A DNA stretch of 64,000 nt from Mycobacterium heckeshornense (GTDB taxonomy: Bacteria > Actinomycetota > Actinomycetes > Mycobacteriales > Mycobacteriaceae): assembly GCF_016592155.1 (NCBI RefSeq), contig NZ_AP024237.1:3720001-3784000 (forward strand), read 5' to 3'. Made by a program: the position numbers and the translations under genes. How positions within the stretch are numbered: position 1 is the first letter of the stretch; each line of letters starts with the position of its first letter. A model generated the notes under the pieces. That model did no database searches and was not told where the DNA came from. It saw only the letters and a program-made list of their open reading frames with translations. Of the stretch, positions 17,597-27,689 are shown piece after piece.

Positions 17597-18711
17597 TGCT
17601 CGGACCGCTTGACGAGTTCCCGGTGCACCAGCTTCCGCAGCCGATCGCGTGGCCGGGCTCCTCCGATCGCAACTTCTACGACCGCGCCTACCTCAACGCC
17701 CACGACCGCACCGGCCATATCTTCCTGATCACCGGCATCGGCTACTACCCCAACCTCGGCGTCAAGGACGCCTTCGTGCTCATCCGTCGCGGCAACATCC
17801 AGACCGCGGTCCACCTGTCCGACGCCATCGACCAGGACCGGCTCAATCAGCACGTGGGCGGCTACCGGATCGAAGTTATCGAGCCGCTGCGCAAACTGCG
17901 GCTGATCCTCGAGGAAACCGAAGGCATCGCCGTCGATTTGACCTGGCAGGGACTGTTCGACGTGGTCCAGGAACAGCCACACGTGTTGCGCTCCGGCAAC
18001 CGGATCACGCTCGACGCGCAACGGTTCGCCCAGTTGGGCAGCTGGAGTGGCCGGATCGCGATCGACGGTGAGGAGATCGTTGTCGACCCCGCCGCCTGGA
18101 TCGGTAGCCGCGACCGCTCCTGGGGCATCCGACCGATCGGCGAACCCGAGCCGGCGGGCCGGCCGGCCGACCCGCCGTTCGAGGGCATGTGGTGGCTGTA
18201 TATGCCGATGGCCTTCGATGACTTCTGCGTCGTGCTGATTATCCAGGAGGCACCCAACGGATTTCGTTCCCTCAACGACTGCACCCGGGTCTGGCGCGAC
18301 GGCCGTGTTGAGCAGCTGGGGTGGCCTCGGGTGAGCACGCAGTACCGTTCCGGTACCCGCATCCCGACCGGGGCGACGATCGAGGCCGCCACCGCCGACG
18401 GCACCCGGGTGCGCTTCGACGTCGAATCCAAGCTGCCAGTACCCATCCACGTCGGCGGCGGCTACGGCGGAGACTCGGATTGGCTGCACGGTATGTGGAA
18501 GGGCGAGAAGTTCACCGAGCGGCTCACCTACGACATGACCGATCCGGCGATCATCGCGCGATCCGGGTTCGGGGTGATCGACCACGTCGGCCGGGCGATG
18601 TGCCGCGACGGCGACGGTGATCCGGTGGAGGGCTGGGGGCTTTACGAGCACGGCGTGCTGGGCCGCCACGACCCGTCGGGTTTCAAGGACTGGCTGACGG
18701 TGGCGCCCTGA
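17596..18711 (+). CDS. Conserved protein (Rv3169 type)
   Basis: A 371-residue soluble protein without a signal peptide or membrane segment. It starts MLGPLDEFPVHQLPQP and contains repeated beta-rich, Trp-rich blocks (SDRNFYDRAYLNAHD, WWLYMPMAFDDFCVV, HGMWKGEKF). The fold looks like a two-part beta barrel of the hydroxyneurosporene-synthase/AttH type, a weak assignment. The start overlaps the kinase stop by one base (TGATG), so the two are co-translated, as Rv3168-Rv3169. It probably acts in the same, still unknown, lipid or small-molecule step. Confidence 0.8.
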
Positions 18712-18714
18712 CCT

Positions 18715-18834
18715 CGCCCGGCGACGATGCAGAGCGCGCAGCGCGATGAGGAGGAGCCGGGCAATCCAACTTATCGCCCGGCGACGATGCAGAGCGCGCA
18801 GCGCGATGAGGAGGAGCCGGGCAATCCAACTTAT
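18715..18834. repeat. MIRU-type repeat, two perfect 60-bp tandem copies
   Basis: Two identical 60-bp units lie at 18715-18774 and 18775-18834. Each starts CGCCCGGCGACGATGCAGAG, continues through GATGAGGAGGAG and ends CAATCCAACTTAT. The first 45 bp match the mycobacterial interspersed repetitive unit core. The pair fills the gap between two convergent genes: it starts 3 nt after the Rv3169-type stop, and the last TTA of copy 2 is the TAA stop of the monooxygenase on the minus strand. It is a MIRU-VNTR locus. Confidence 0.92.
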
Positions 18835-20318
18835 GCCGGCTGCGCTTCGGCAGCTGGCACGCGGCCGAAGACCATCTGGTCGTCGATTGGTCGCAACCGG
18901 TGGTCGATGACGTCGCGCAGGAAGTCGTGGCTGACCATCCAGGGGCGGCGGGTGCCCGACTTGGGCAGCACATCCAGGGCGCGCAGCACGTACCCGGACT
19001 GTAGGTTGAACGCTGGTTGCTCGGGCATGTCGGTGTCGCCGAGGTGCGGGTAGGCGTGGGTGTAGCCGTGCGAGTTCATGTACTCCAACAGCTTTGCCAC
19101 CGACCGCGCGGTCAGGTCGGCTCCCAACGTCCAGGACGCGTTGGTGTAGCCCACGCACCAGGCTGCGTTCGGGACGTCCTCGAGCATGTGTCGCTTGTAG
19201 ACGAACCGGTCGTGCGGGTTGATTTTTTCGCCGTCGAGGCTGACCGTGATTCCGCCGAGTGCCTGTAGCTGGAGTCCGGTTGCAGTGATGATCACATCGG
19301 CGTCGAGGTGCCGCCCGGACTTCAGCACTATGCCGGAGGCATCCATGTGGTCGATGTGGTCGGTGACGACGTCGACACTGCCGTCGCTGATCGCCTTGTA
19401 CAGGTCGGCGTCGACCAGGAAACACAAGCGCTGATCCCAGGGGTTGTACGGCGGCTTGAAATGGGTGTCGATGTCGTAACCTTCCGGCAGGTTATATTCA
19501 GCGATTCGCCGCAGCCGGCGCTTCATGAATTCCGGTGCCCGCCGCGACACCTCCCACAGCAGCACGCCGACGATGGCATTACGCCACCGAACGAGCCAAT
19601 GAGCTACCTTGAGCGGCAACAACTTTCGGATCGCTATGGCCGTCGGCTCGATTTGCGGCGCGGAAATCATGTAGGAGGGCGTGCGTTGCAGCATGGTCAC
19701 GTGGGCTGCCTGCTGGGCCAGCGTAGGGATCAGGCTGACCGCGGTGGCACCACTGCCGATCACGACACAGCGCTTGCCGGTGCAGTCCAGTGACTCCGGC
19801 CAGTGCTGCGGATGCACCACTTCGCCGGTGAAGTTTTCGATTCCGGGAAACGTTGGGGTGTAGGGGTTGTCGTAGTCGTAGTAACCGGTACCGAAAAACA
19901 CGAACCGGCATCGGTAAGTCTTATCTTCCTTGTCTCCCGGACCGTTTTGTTCGGCTCGAAGGGTCCAGGCATCGGTGGTCGAATCCCAGTCGGCGGAACG
20001 CACGTAGGTGTTGAAACGGATGTGCTCGTCAATGTGGTGCTTGCGAGCGGTGTCGGACAGGTACTGCCAGATATGTTCGCCGTCGACGATCATCTGCGGG
20101 CGGGTCCACGGCTCCCACGGGAAGCACAGCGTGTAGATATCGCTGTCGGATCGCACACCCGGATAGCGGAACAGGTCCCATGTCCCGCCCAGGCGCTCCC
20201 GTCGCTCCAGGATCACAAAGCGAAGCTGCGGGTTGCGCTCCCGGATGCGGTAGGCTGCGCCGATTCCCGAGATACCGGCACCAATGATCACCACGTCAAA
20301 GAACGGATCATCGGTCAT
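18831..20318 (-). CDS. EthA/MymA-like FAD-containing monooxygenase (Baeyer-Villiger type)
   Basis: A 495-residue flavoprotein: FAD-binding GAGISGIGAA at residues 11-20, ERRERLGGTWDLFRYPGVRS near 36-55, NADPH-binding GSGATAVSL near 185, and FxGxxxHxxxWP read here as FTGEVVHPQHWP near 160-171, the Baeyer-Villiger fingerprint. It closely resembles EthA, which activates ethionamide, and MymA in length and blocks; which orthologue it is cannot be settled by eye. Such enzymes oxygenate ketones to esters. The ATG at 20318 with GGGAG upstream is preferred to one 16 codons earlier. Its stop codon lies in the MIRU. It is divergent from the quinone oxidoreductase. Confidence 0.86.
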   Translation of the reverse strand: MTDDPFFDVVIIGAGISGIGAAYRIRERNPQLRFVILERRERLGGTWDLFRYPGVRSDSDIYTLCFPWEPWTRPQMIVDGEHIWQYLSDTARKHHIDEHIRFNTYVRSADWDSTTDAWTLRAEQNGPGDKEDKTYRCRFVFFGTGYYDYDNPYTPTFPGIENFTGEVVHPQHWPESLDCTGKRCVVIGSGATAVSLIPTLAQQAAHVTMLQRTPSYMISAPQIEPTAIAIRKLLPLKVAHWLVRWRNAIVGVLLWEVSRRAPEFMKRRLRRIAEYNLPEGYDIDTHFKPPYNPWDQRLCFLVDADLYKAISDGSVDVVTDHIDHMDASGIVLKSGRHLDADVIITATGLQLQALGGITVSLDGEKINPHDRFVYKRHMLEDVPNAAWCVGYTNASWTLGADLTARSVAKLLEYMNSHGYTHAYPHLGDTDMPEQPAFNLQSGYVLRALDVLPKSGTRRPWMVSHDFLRDVIDHRLRPIDDQMVFGRVPAAEAQPA

Positions 20319-20386
20319 CGAAGAACTCCCTTTGTCGTCGGCCCCACCCCACCAGACTAAGTTCACTGGCGACAGGAAGGGGCGCG

Positions 20387-21361
20387 ATGCGTGCAGTACA
20401 GGTATCTCGGCTCGACGGCCCGGAAGCGGTGCAGGTGGTCGAACTGGACGAGCCGGGCGGCGACGGCGTCGTGGTCGTCGATGTATACGCCGCGGGGGTC
20501 GCGTTTCCCGACGCGCTGTTGACCCGCGGCCTCTACCAGCACAAACCGGACCTGCCGTTTGTGCCCGGTGCCGAGGCTGCCGGCGTCGTCCGCAGCGCTC
20601 CCGCCGATGCGCAGGTCAAGGCGGGCGATCGCGTGGCGGCGCTGACCATGTTGAGCGGCGGCATGGCCCAAGTCATTGCGTTGCCACCCGAACAGGTGTT
20701 TCCCTTGCCGGACACGGTGTCGTTCGAATCCGGCGCAGGACTGTTGTTCAACGACCTCACCGTGCATTTCGCCCTGACCGAACGCGGCAGGTTGACGACC
20801 GGGGAGACCGTACTGGTGCACGGCGCGGCCGGGGGTATCGGCACCTCGACGCTGCGGCTGGCGTCGGCCCTTGGCGCGGCCCGGACCATCGCGGTGGTCA
20901 GCACGCAGGATAAGGCCGACATTGCCAGGGCGGCCGGCGCCACCGATGTGGTGATGGCCGACGGGTTCAAGGACGCGGCGCGGGATCTGACCGGCGGACG
21001 CGGAGTCGACATCGTGGTCGATCCGGTCGGCGGCGATCGGGTCACCGACTCGCTGCGGTCGCTGGCACCCGGTGGCCGGCTGCTGGTGATCGGCTTTACC
21101 GCCGGCGAGATTCCGACAGTCAAGCTAAATCGCTTGCTGCTCAACAACATCGACGCGGTCGGGGTGGGCTGGGGTGCGTGGGCCACGTCGCATCCGGGTT
21201 ATCTGGCCCGGCAGTGGTCGCAGCTGCATCGGCTGCTGGCGTCGGGCACGGTGGCCCCGCCGCAGCCGGAGGTCTATCCGCTGCAGCGGGCGGGCGAGGC
21301 GATCGCGGCGCTGGAAAACCGCACCGCCAAGGGCAAGGTCGTGCTCAAGACGCGCGACTAA
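20387..21361 (+). CDS. NADPH:quinone oxidoreductase, MDR superfamily
   Basis: A 324-residue medium-chain dehydrogenase without the zinc-binding Cys/His set. It contains PFVPGAEAAGVV near residues 45-56, the NADPH-binding VLVHGAAGGIGTSTLRLASALGA near 145-167 and VDIVVDPVGGD near 205. This is the QOR/zeta-crystallin class that reduces quinones or enones with NADPH. It lies 68 bp from the divergent monooxygenase and 29 nt before the amine oxidase gene. AGGAAGGGG precedes the ATG. It may act with the monooxygenase on ketone or enone substrates, which is inference. Confidence 0.86.
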   Translation: MRAVQVSRLDGPEAVQVVELDEPGGDGVVVVDVYAAGVAFPDALLTRGLYQHKPDLPFVPGAEAAGVVRSAPADAQVKAGDRVAALTMLSGGMAQVIALPPEQVFPLPDTVSFESGAGLLFNDLTVHFALTERGRLTTGETVLVHGAAGGIGTSTLRLASALGAARTIAVVSTQDKADIARAAGATDVVMADGFKDAARDLTGGRGVDIVVDPVGGDRVTDSLRSLAPGGRLLVIGFTAGEIPTVKLNRLLLNNIDAVGVGWGAWATSHPGYLARQWSQLHRLLASGTVAPPQPEVYPLQRAGEAIAALENRTAKGKVVLKTRD

Positions 21362-21390
21362 CCGCGCCCGGATGCGGTTGACTGTCGGGC

Positions 21391-22731
21391 ATGCCGCAGT
21401 GGAATGCCGACGTCGCCGTGGTGGGCGCCGGTTTCGCCGGGCTCGTCGCGGCGCGGGAACTGGCCGGGCGCGGTCACGACGTGGTGGTGCTCGAAGGACG
21501 CGGCCGGGTGGGTGGACGTTCCCACACCGGTACGGTCGCAGGTGTGCCCGTCGATTTGGGCGGGACTTTCGTCGGACCCACCCAGGACGCGGTGCTGGGC
21601 CTGGCCGCAGAACTCGGAATCCCGACCGTTCCGACGTATCACGACGGCGCCAACCAGATCCGGTGGCGCGGGCGGGTCCGGTCTTATCACGGCACCATCC
21701 CGAAGTTGTCGCTGCCTGGGTTGCTTGACATCGGCCGGGTGCGTTGGCAATTCGAACGCATTGCCCGTGCGGTGCCGCTGGCCGAGCCGTGGACCGCCCG
21801 ACGCGCGCGGGCGTTGGACGCCCAGTCGCTGGGCGGCTGGCTGCGCTCGGTGCGCGCCGGCGCCACCACGCGCGACCTGCTGGCCATCATGGCCCGGGTC
21901 ACCTGGGGCTGTGAGCCCGACGAGGTGTCGATGCTGCACGCGGCCAGGTATGTGCGCGCGGCCGGCGGATTGGACCGGCTGCTCGACGTCGAAGACGGCG
22001 CCCAGCAGGACCGGTTCGCGGCTGGCACCCAGCAGATCGCTGAGAAGTCGGCGGCCGAGCTGGGCGAGCGCGTGGTGCTGGGCGCCGTAGTATTCCGCAT
22101 CGACCAGCACCGTGGCGGTGTGACGATCAGCTGTGCAAAGGGTCGAGCGGAGGCACGATTCGTCATTGTCGCGATCCCGCCGGCCCACCGGGCGGCCATC
22201 GAGTTCGTGCCCGCGCTGCCGGCCGAATACCGCCGGCTGCCGGCGTGTTGGCCGCAGGGCCGGCTGAGTAAGGCCTACGCCGCTTACCCGACACCGTTTT
22301 GGCGGGCCAACGGCTTGTCCGGGCAGGCGTTGTCCGATGAGGGCCCGGTGTTCATCACCTTCGACGTCAGTCCGCGGCCCGACGGGCCGGGTGTCCTGCT
22401 GGGGTTCGCCGATGCCCGCCGCTTCGACCTGCTACCGGCCGACGAGCGCCGGCGCCAGGCGCTGGCAAGCTTTGCCTCACTGTTTGGCGACGCGGCTCTT
22501 GAGCCTGCTGACTATATCGATTTCCGCTGGGGCACAGAGGATTTCGCCGCCGGCGGTCCGACCGCGGCCGTGCCGCCGGGGTCGTGGACCCGCTACGGGC
22601 CGTGGCTGCGCCGCCCGCTCGGACGCATCCACTGGGCCGGCGCCGAGACCGCCGACGAGTGGACCGGTTTTTTGGACGGCGCCGTGCGCTCCGGGCGGCG
22701 GGCCGCCGCCGAGGTGGCAGAGCGGCTATGA
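21391..22731 (+). CDS. aofH: Flavin-containing amine oxidase
   Basis: A 446-residue FAD enzyme: [16 protein letters not shown] at residues 9-24, [14 protein letters not shown] near 35, and a C-terminal [20 protein letters not shown], the FAD-contacting block of monoamine oxidases. It corresponds to Rv3170 (AofH) by sequence type and order, following Rv3168-Rv3169 with two extra genes between. It oxidises primary amines to aldehydes with release of H2O2; the natural amine is unknown. It converges on the hydrolase gene with a 6-nt overlap at the 3' ends. Confidence 0.87.
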   Translation: MPQWNADVAVVGAGFAGLVAARELAGRGHDVVVLEGRGRVGGRSHTGTVAGVPVDLGGTFVGPTQDAVLGLAAELGIPTVPTYHDGANQIRWRGRVRSYHGTIPKLSLPGLLDIGRVRWQFERIARAVPLAEPWTARRARALDAQSLGGWLRSVRAGATTRDLLAIMARVTWGCEPDEVSMLHAARYVRAAGGLDRLLDVEDGAQQDRFAAGTQQIAEKSAAELGERVVLGAVVFRIDQHRGGVTISCAKGRAEARFVIVAIPPAHRAAIEFVPALPAEYRRLPACWPQGRLSKAYAAYPTPFWRANGLSGQALSDEGPVFITFDVSPRPDGPGVLLGFADARRFDLLPADERRRQALASFASLFGDAALEPADYIDFRWGTEDFAAGGPTAAVPPGSWTRYGPWLRRPLGRIHWAGAETADEWTGFLDGAVRSGRRAAAEVAERL

Positions 22732-23697
22732 GCTGATCCGCCCCGCGCCGGGGGCTTTGGCGGCCGCCCCGGCGAGGGCGCGCAGCTGCCGGTTGACTTC
22801 GGCGGGGTGTTCGAGCATCGCGCAGTGGCCGCCGGGTAGCTCGACGAGCCCGGCCAGATTGGGCGCCGCGCGAGCGATCCTGCGGGACTGGCTGATCGGG
22901 GTCAGCCTGTCCCGCTCACTGCCGATTACCAGCGTCGGCACGGTCAGTCCGGTCAGATTGATGTGCCGCCGTCCCAACGTGTCGGCCAGCATTTTGGCGC
23001 AGCCACCGCGCGCGGCCGGCGAAGTGGCCGCGAACAGGTCATAGATCAACGCCGCGACCGCAGGATCGGCGTCGGTTCCGACCGCCATCATCGCGATGAA
23101 CTCGCGGATCGGTCCCCGCATCACACTCGGCGGCCTAACCCCCCCGAACGCGGCGATCAGCTGCCGGGCCGCCAGGACACGCGCTGCCGCGAACGGCGGC
23201 GGCACCGGCGCCAGCTTCATCTTGCGTACCAGGTCGCCGGTGGTGGTGTTGATCAACGCGACCGCATCGGCGCGGTGCGCGACCTTGTGGCGGTAGCGGT
23301 CGGACCAGGCGGCGATCGCGATGCCCCCCATCGAGTGGCCGGCAAGCACGGCGCGCTCTCCGGGCCTAAGCGTGGCCTCCAGCACCGCATCCAGGTCGGA
23401 GGCCAGGTGGCTGAGGCTGTAGCCGCCGCGCGGGGGCAGGCCGCTGCGCCCGTGGCCGCGGTGGTCGAACGCGATGACCCGATAATCGGCGGTCAGGTCG
23501 GCGATTTGGTAGTCCCACACACGGATCGCACACGTGAAGCCGTGCGACAGCACGATCGGGTAGCCGTCCTGGGGCCCGAAAACTCGAGTGTGCAAAAAAG
23601 TGCCGTCTGCCGCCCGCACGTTGACCGTGCTGCTGGGCGGCAATGCCGCGGACCGCACACGGGGACTGCTGCCCCACGGCAATCGTCGAGCACTCAT
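22726..23697 (-). CDS. hpx: Alpha/beta hydrolase (Rv3171c type)
   Basis: A 323-residue alpha/beta hydrolase. It has [15 protein letters not shown] (oxyanion HG), the nucleophile elbow GHSMGG near residues 120-125, [11 protein letters not shown] with the acidic residue near 270 and a C-terminal GGHC with the catalytic His near 295. It corresponds to Rv3171c, annotated in H37Rv as a possible non-haem haloperoxidase; plain esterase activity is equally likely. The first 25 residues are variable and a later start is possible. The 165 bp after its 5' end carry no obvious promoter. Confidence 0.82.
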   Translation of the reverse strand: MSARRLPWGSSPRVRSAALPPSSTVNVRAADGTFLHTRVFGPQDGYPIVLSHGFTCAIRVWDYQIADLTADYRVIAFDHRGHGRSGLPPRGGYSLSHLASDLDAVLEATLRPGERAVLAGHSMGGIAIAAWSDRYRHKVAHRADAVALINTTTGDLVRKMKLAPVPPPFAAARVLAARQLIAAFGGVRPPSVMRGPIREFIAMMAVGTDADPAVAALIYDLFAATSPAARGGCAKMLADTLGRRHINLTGLTVPTLVIGSERDRLTPISQSRRIARAAPNLAGLVELPGGHCAMLEHPAEVNRQLRALAGAAAKAPGAGRISS

Positions 23698-23862
23698 CGC
23701 CGCTCCTCGGGTACGGCACCGTTGCCGTCGTTCGGGTGCGGTCAGTGTAGCCGGGGACGGTGCGGATCGTGGTCACCACGACGAACTCTCCGCGGATGAG
23801 ATTGCCCGGTGTGAGCGGCGGTCAAACGCCGCGGCCGCCTGCGGCACCGGGGCGAAGGCCGC

Positions 23863-23976
23863 TCAGCAGGGCACCGCCTGGAATTCTTCGTGGCGGCATG
23901 CGAGATCGAGCACGTGGTGCGCGAGCTGGTTGGCGTCGTGGCCGCCGCGGTGCCAGCGGTACTCGCGAACCGACAC
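23863..23976 (-). CDS. Possible small protein or gene remnant (37 aa)
   Basis: A GTG-initiated frame in an otherwise empty 339-bp gap reads with natural-looking composition: VSVREYRWHRGGHDANQLAH, then HVLDLACRHEEF. It contains four His and two Cys, including a C-terminal Cys, and is predicted as one amphipathic helix. No ribosome site is evident and the frame upstream closes at once with TGA, so it may be the tail of a decayed gene. The remainder of 23698-24036 shows nothing else. Confidence 0.3.
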   Translation of the reverse strand: MSVREYRWHRGGHDANQLAHHVLDLACRHEEFQAVPC

Positions 23977-24036
23977 CCACCGACTTCACCCGCATGACCG
24001 CCGATAAAATTCCCGCGTGAAATGATCTGGAGGAAC

Positions 24037-24306
24037 ATGAACCGACGCCTTGTCTTCAGCGCCATGCCGGTGGGCACTTTCACGATCGCGTTTGCGGCAA
24101 TGATTGCGGCCGCGCCTTTGGCCGACGCGCAAACCGACGTCGAAAACAACTGCCGCAGTTCCGGTGGTCAATACTCGTCGCAAGTAGTGCAACCCCATTG
24201 GGGCGCTGAACCAGTTCTTATCGAGACATGCTGTACCGGCGGTGCAGCGGGACAGTGCACCACATACCGCGATGGCGTGCCCGGCCCCACATATGGAGGA
24301 GGCTGA
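24037..24306 (+). CDS. Small secreted cysteine-containing protein
   Basis: An 89-residue protein with a clear signal peptide: positively charged MNRR, a hydrophobic core (TFTIAFAAMIAAAPLA) and an ADA cleavage site near residue 31. The mature part of about 58 residues holds four cysteines (NNC, ETCC, GQC), likely forming two disulfides, and ends in PGPTYGGG. CTGGAGGAAC precedes the ATG at 24037. No family is recognised. It lies alone between the hydrolase and the convergent initiator tRNA, with a hairpin just beyond it. Confidence 0.7.
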   Translation: MNRRLVFSAMPVGTFTIAFAAMIAAAPLADAQTDVENNCRSSGGQYSSQVVQPHWGAEPVLIETCCTGGAAGQCTTYRDGVPGPTYGGG

Positions 24307-24366
24307 GCAGTCGCAGATCCCGCGCTCGCCGGGGGGCCACGTCCCTGCCCCGGTGTTCACACAGCC

Positions 24367-24393
24367 AAAAGCCGCCAGCCCTGTGCTGGCGGC
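24367..24393 (-). terminator. Intrinsic terminator of the initiator tRNA gene
   Basis: A perfect 9-bp GC-rich stem (GCCGCCAGC at 24371-24379 and GCTGGCGGC at 24385-24393) with a 5-nt loop is followed on the minus strand by TTTT (24370-24367). It lies 31 nt beyond the 3' end of the tRNA. On the plus strand it lacks a T run, but the hairpin may also help end the small secreted gene. Confidence 0.75.
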
Positions 24394-24424
24394 CGTTCGG
24401 CCTGGTCAAGGCCATCTTCTGTAG

Positions 24425-24498
24425 TAGCGGGGACAGGATTCGAACCTGCGACCTCTGGGTTATGAGCCCAGCGAGCTACCGAGCTGCTCCACCCCGCG
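24425..24498 (-). tRNA. Initiator tRNA-fMet (CAU)
   Basis: The 74-nt minus-strand sequence folds as a complete cloverleaf with anticodon CAT in the loop CTCATAA. Initiator hallmarks are present: C1 faces U72 and is not paired, and the anticodon stem has three G:C pairs next to the loop (CTGGG/CCCAG). The T arm reads GGTTCGAATCC. The CCA end is not encoded. It delivers formyl-methionine to the P site at translation start. Confidence 0.95.
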
Positions 24499-24630
24499 CC
24501 GGTGAACTCAAGGTTACCGAAGACGTGCCACAGCGGCCAAATCGCAAGCTAGCTGGGCGAGCGGGCGCAAGCTGCCACAGTTGGCCGGCGTGCCGGCGGA
24601 CAAACGCGCCCGCGCATGGCGGACCGAGCC

Positions 24631-27621
24631 CTATTTGGCGTTGTTGAACTTATTGATGGCGTCGTCGAGACGCTGCAGCGCGGCGCCATAGGCGGCGAAG
24701 TCGCCCTTTTTCTGCGCGTCGCGCGCCGCACTGATGGCGGACTGGATCTCTTTGAGCGCGGCGGCTTTGGCCGGGGACAACGTACTGCCCCCACTGGGTG
24801 CCGGAGGGACGGCCGCGCCGGGCGGCGGCGGTGTGGCCGCTGGCAGCGAATCGGCGGGTGCCCGGGCGCCCGCCGGCGGGCCGGGCGGCGCACCCGCGTC
24901 GGCGGGCGCGATCCCGGTCGCGGTGGCGCCCGCACCCGGGCCGAATATCTCCGTGAGCGCGTCGCTGACCGTCGGACCGTAGCCGACCTTGTCGTTGTAC
25001 ATCATTGCGACCCGGATCAACCGCGGATAGGACGAGGCGGCATCGCTGGCGCCCGGGGAAGCGTAGACGGGCTCGACGTAGAGCAGCCCGCCCTGGGCCA
25101 CCGGCAAGGTGAGCAGATTGCCCCACCGGATGCGGTTCTGATTGTCGCGCCCAATCACCCCGAGGTCTTGGCTCACCGCGGTGTCGGTGGTGATCGCGTT
25201 GTTGGCCAGTTTCGGCCCGTTGACCTGTCCCGGAATGGTCAGCACGGTGATCTTGCCGTAGGTGGCGGGATCGGAGCTGGCGCTGATATAGGCGGCGAGG
25301 TAGTCGCGCTTGAAGCGGTTCATCGCGCTGGTCAACTGGTAGGACGCCGAATTGTCGCCCTTGGCAAGATTTTTCGCGACGATGTAATAGGGCGGCTGAT
25401 AGCTGCTGGCGGTCGGGTTCGGGTCTAGGGGCACGTCCCAGAAATCGGACGTGGAAAAGAACGTCACCGGGTCGTTGACATGGTATTTCGCCAGCAGCAT
25501 CCGCTGCACCTTGAACAGGTCCTCCGGATAGCGCAGATGCTCGGCAAGCTCGGGGGTGATCTCGCTCTTGGGCTTGACGGTGCCGGGGAACACCTTCATC
25601 CACGCCTTGAGCACCGGATCGCTCTCATCCTGGGCATACAGCGTGACGGTGCCGTCGTAGGCGTCGACGGTGGCCTTTACCGAGTTACGGATGTAGGACA
25701 CCTGCTTCTCCGGGGCAAGCCGGTTGAACGCCACCTCGTTGGAGTCCGCGGTCGCCGTCGACAGCGAGGTCAGTTCGGAGTACGGGTAGTTGTCCAGCGT
25801 GGTGTAGCCGTCGATGATCCACACCAGCCGCCTGTTGACGATCGCCGGGTACACCGCGCTGTCGGTGGTCAGCCACGGCGCCACCGCTTCCACCCGCTGC
25901 GCCGGGTCGCGGTTGAACAAGATTTTACTGTTGGAGCCGATCACGTTGGAGAACAGAAAGTTTCGCTCGGCGAACTTGGCCGCGAACACGGTGCGCGACA
26001 ACCAACTGCCGATCGGCACTCCGCCGCTGCCGGTATATGTGTAGTTCTTGGTTTCGGTGTTGGTCTCGTAGTCGTATTCGCGGTCTTTGCCGTTCTTTCC
26101 GACGATGGCGTAGTCGGCGGCGGTGTTGGAAATCACCGGCCCGAAATAGATACGCGGCTGGTCGAGACGAGCCGGACCGTCGGAGATCACGGTGCCGTTG
26201 GCGCCGACGACGTTGACCAAGAACTCCGGGTATCCGCCGTTTTGGTTGGGATCGTTGGCGATCCCGCGCACGGTGTTGGCGGGCGAGGCGATGAAGCCGT
26301 TGCCGTGGGTGTAGACGGTGTGGCGGTTGATCCAGTCGCGCTGGTTATCGATCAGCCGGTCCGGGTTGAGTTCGCGGGCGGCGACGACATAGTCGCGCAG
26401 GTTGCCGTCGCGGTCGAGGTACCGGTCGATGGACAGCTGGTCGGGAAAGTAATAGAAGTTTTTGCCCTGCTGGAACTGGGTGAACGCGGGGCTGACGATC
26501 GTCGGGTCGAGCAGCCGGATGTTGGAGGTGGTGGCGCGATCGGCGGCGACCTGCTGGGCGGTCGCCTGGGAGTCGCCGCTGTAATTGCGGTAGCTCACCA
26601 CGTCGTCGGTCAGCCCGTAGGCGTGCCGGGTGGCACTGATACTGCGGCTGATGTATTCGCTTTCCTTCTGTGCGGCATTGGGTTTGACGCTGATCTGCTC
26701 GACGATCAACGGCCAGCCGGCCCCAACGATCAGCGACGACAGCAGCAGCAGTCCCAGCCCGATTGCCGGAATCCGTAAGTCGCGCAACGTGATCGCCGAG
26801 AACACCGAACCAGCGCAGATCAACGCGATCGCGACCATGATCAGCTTGGCCGGGAGCACAGCGTTGATGTCGGTATAGCCCGCGCCGGTGAACGGTTTGC
26901 CCCCGCGAGTGTGCGAGAGCAGCTCGTAGCGGTCTAGCCAGTAGGCGACCGCCTTGAGCAGCACCAGCGTTCCGACCAAACTGACCAGCTGAATCCGGGC
27001 CGAGCGGCTCAGCGCGCCGGTGCGTCCGGCGAGCCGGATACCGCCGAACACGTAGTGCGCGACAAGGTTTGCCGCCAACGCCAGAAACACGGCAACGAAC
27101 AAATAACTGAGCACCAGCCGGTAGAACGGCAGCTCGAATGCGTAGAAGCCGAGATCCTTGCCGAACTGTGGATCCTTGATGCCGAAGTCGCCGCCGTGCA
27201 AGAACAGCTGAATCCGCACCCAATAGGTCTGGGCGATGATGCCTGCCAGCAGTCCTATCACCCCGGGGATGCCGAATCCGACCACCCGCAGCCGCGACAA
27301 CACAACCGCGCGATAGCGCGCCACCGGATCATTTCCGTCACTGGGTACGAACACCGGCCTGGTCCGGTACGCAAGCGCCAGCCCGCCGAACACGATGCCG
27401 CCCACCAGCAGTCCGATCACCAGAAACACGAGCAGGCGAGTGATCAGCACGGTGGTAAACACGGAGCGATAGCCCAGCTCACCGAACCACAGCCAGTCCA
27501 CGTAGCCGTCTATCAGCCGCGGGCCGATCAACAGCAGCGCGATGACCACGAGCGCGATCGCGATCAGTGTCCGGCTGCGCCGGGTCAGCTTCGGCATCCT
27601 TGCGGCGGGCCGCATCGCCAC
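24631..27621 (-). CDS. UPF0182 large membrane protein (Rv3193c type)
   Basis: A 996-residue protein with about seven N-terminal transmembrane segments in residues 18-300, then a large extracytoplasmic domain ([49 protein letters not shown]). Near the C-terminus is a Pro/Ala-rich stretch (about residues 880-940) and a final charged helix ([17 protein letters not shown]). The family is universal in actinobacteria and of unknown function. Length and blocks match Rv3193c. It is 68 nt downstream of, and probably co-transcribed with, the PDZ-Lon protease gene, hinting at a shared envelope quality-control role. Confidence 0.93.
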   Translation of the reverse strand: MAMRPAARMPKLTRRSRTLIAIALVVIALLLIGPRLIDGYVDWLWFGELGYRSVFTTVLITRLLVFLVIGLLVGGIVFGGLALAYRTRPVFVPSDGNDPVARYRAVVLSRLRVVGFGIPGVIGLLAGIIAQTYWVRIQLFLHGGDFGIKDPQFGKDLGFYAFELPFYRLVLSYLFVAVFLALAANLVAHYVFGGIRLAGRTGALSRSARIQLVSLVGTLVLLKAVAYWLDRYELLSHTRGGKPFTGAGYTDINAVLPAKLIMVAIALICAGSVFSAITLRDLRIPAIGLGLLLLSSLIVGAGWPLIVEQISVKPNAAQKESEYISRSISATRHAYGLTDDVVSYRNYSGDSQATAQQVAADRATTSNIRLLDPTIVSPAFTQFQQGKNFYYFPDQLSIDRYLDRDGNLRDYVVAARELNPDRLIDNQRDWINRHTVYTHGNGFIASPANTVRGIANDPNQNGGYPEFLVNVVGANGTVISDGPARLDQPRIYFGPVISNTAADYAIVGKNGKDREYDYETNTETKNYTYTGSGGVPIGSWLSRTVFAAKFAERNFLFSNVIGSNSKILFNRDPAQRVEAVAPWLTTDSAVYPAIVNRRLVWIIDGYTTLDNYPYSELTSLSTATADSNEVAFNRLAPEKQVSYIRNSVKATVDAYDGTVTLYAQDESDPVLKAWMKVFPGTVKPKSEITPELAEHLRYPEDLFKVQRMLLAKYHVNDPVTFFSTSDFWDVPLDPNPTASSYQPPYYIVAKNLAKGDNSASYQLTSAMNRFKRDYLAAYISASSDPATYGKITVLTIPGQVNGPKLANNAITTDTAVSQDLGVIGRDNQNRIRWGNLLTLPVAQGGLLYVEPVYASPGASDAASSYPRLIRVAMMYNDKVGYGPTVSDALTEIFGPGAGATATGIAPADAGAPPGPPAGARAPADSLPAATPPPPGAAVPPAPSGGSTLSPAKAAALKEIQSAISAARDAQKKGDFAAYGAALQRLDDAINKFNNAK

Positions 27622-27689
27622 GAGCTACGCCCCCTGCTCAGTTTGACGGTGGTCGTCGGCGGTTTGGTGGATGGTCCCAACTGTACGCA

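Noticed and set aside
18715..18834. Possible CRISPR array
   Set aside because: The two units are directly adjacent with no spacers and match a MIRU core.
25480..26778. Long open frame on the plus strand opposite the UPF0182 gene
   Set aside because: Its composition is that of a codon-position shadow (Val/Gly/Arg-rich, no family motif), while the minus strand carries a complete Rv3193c-type protein.
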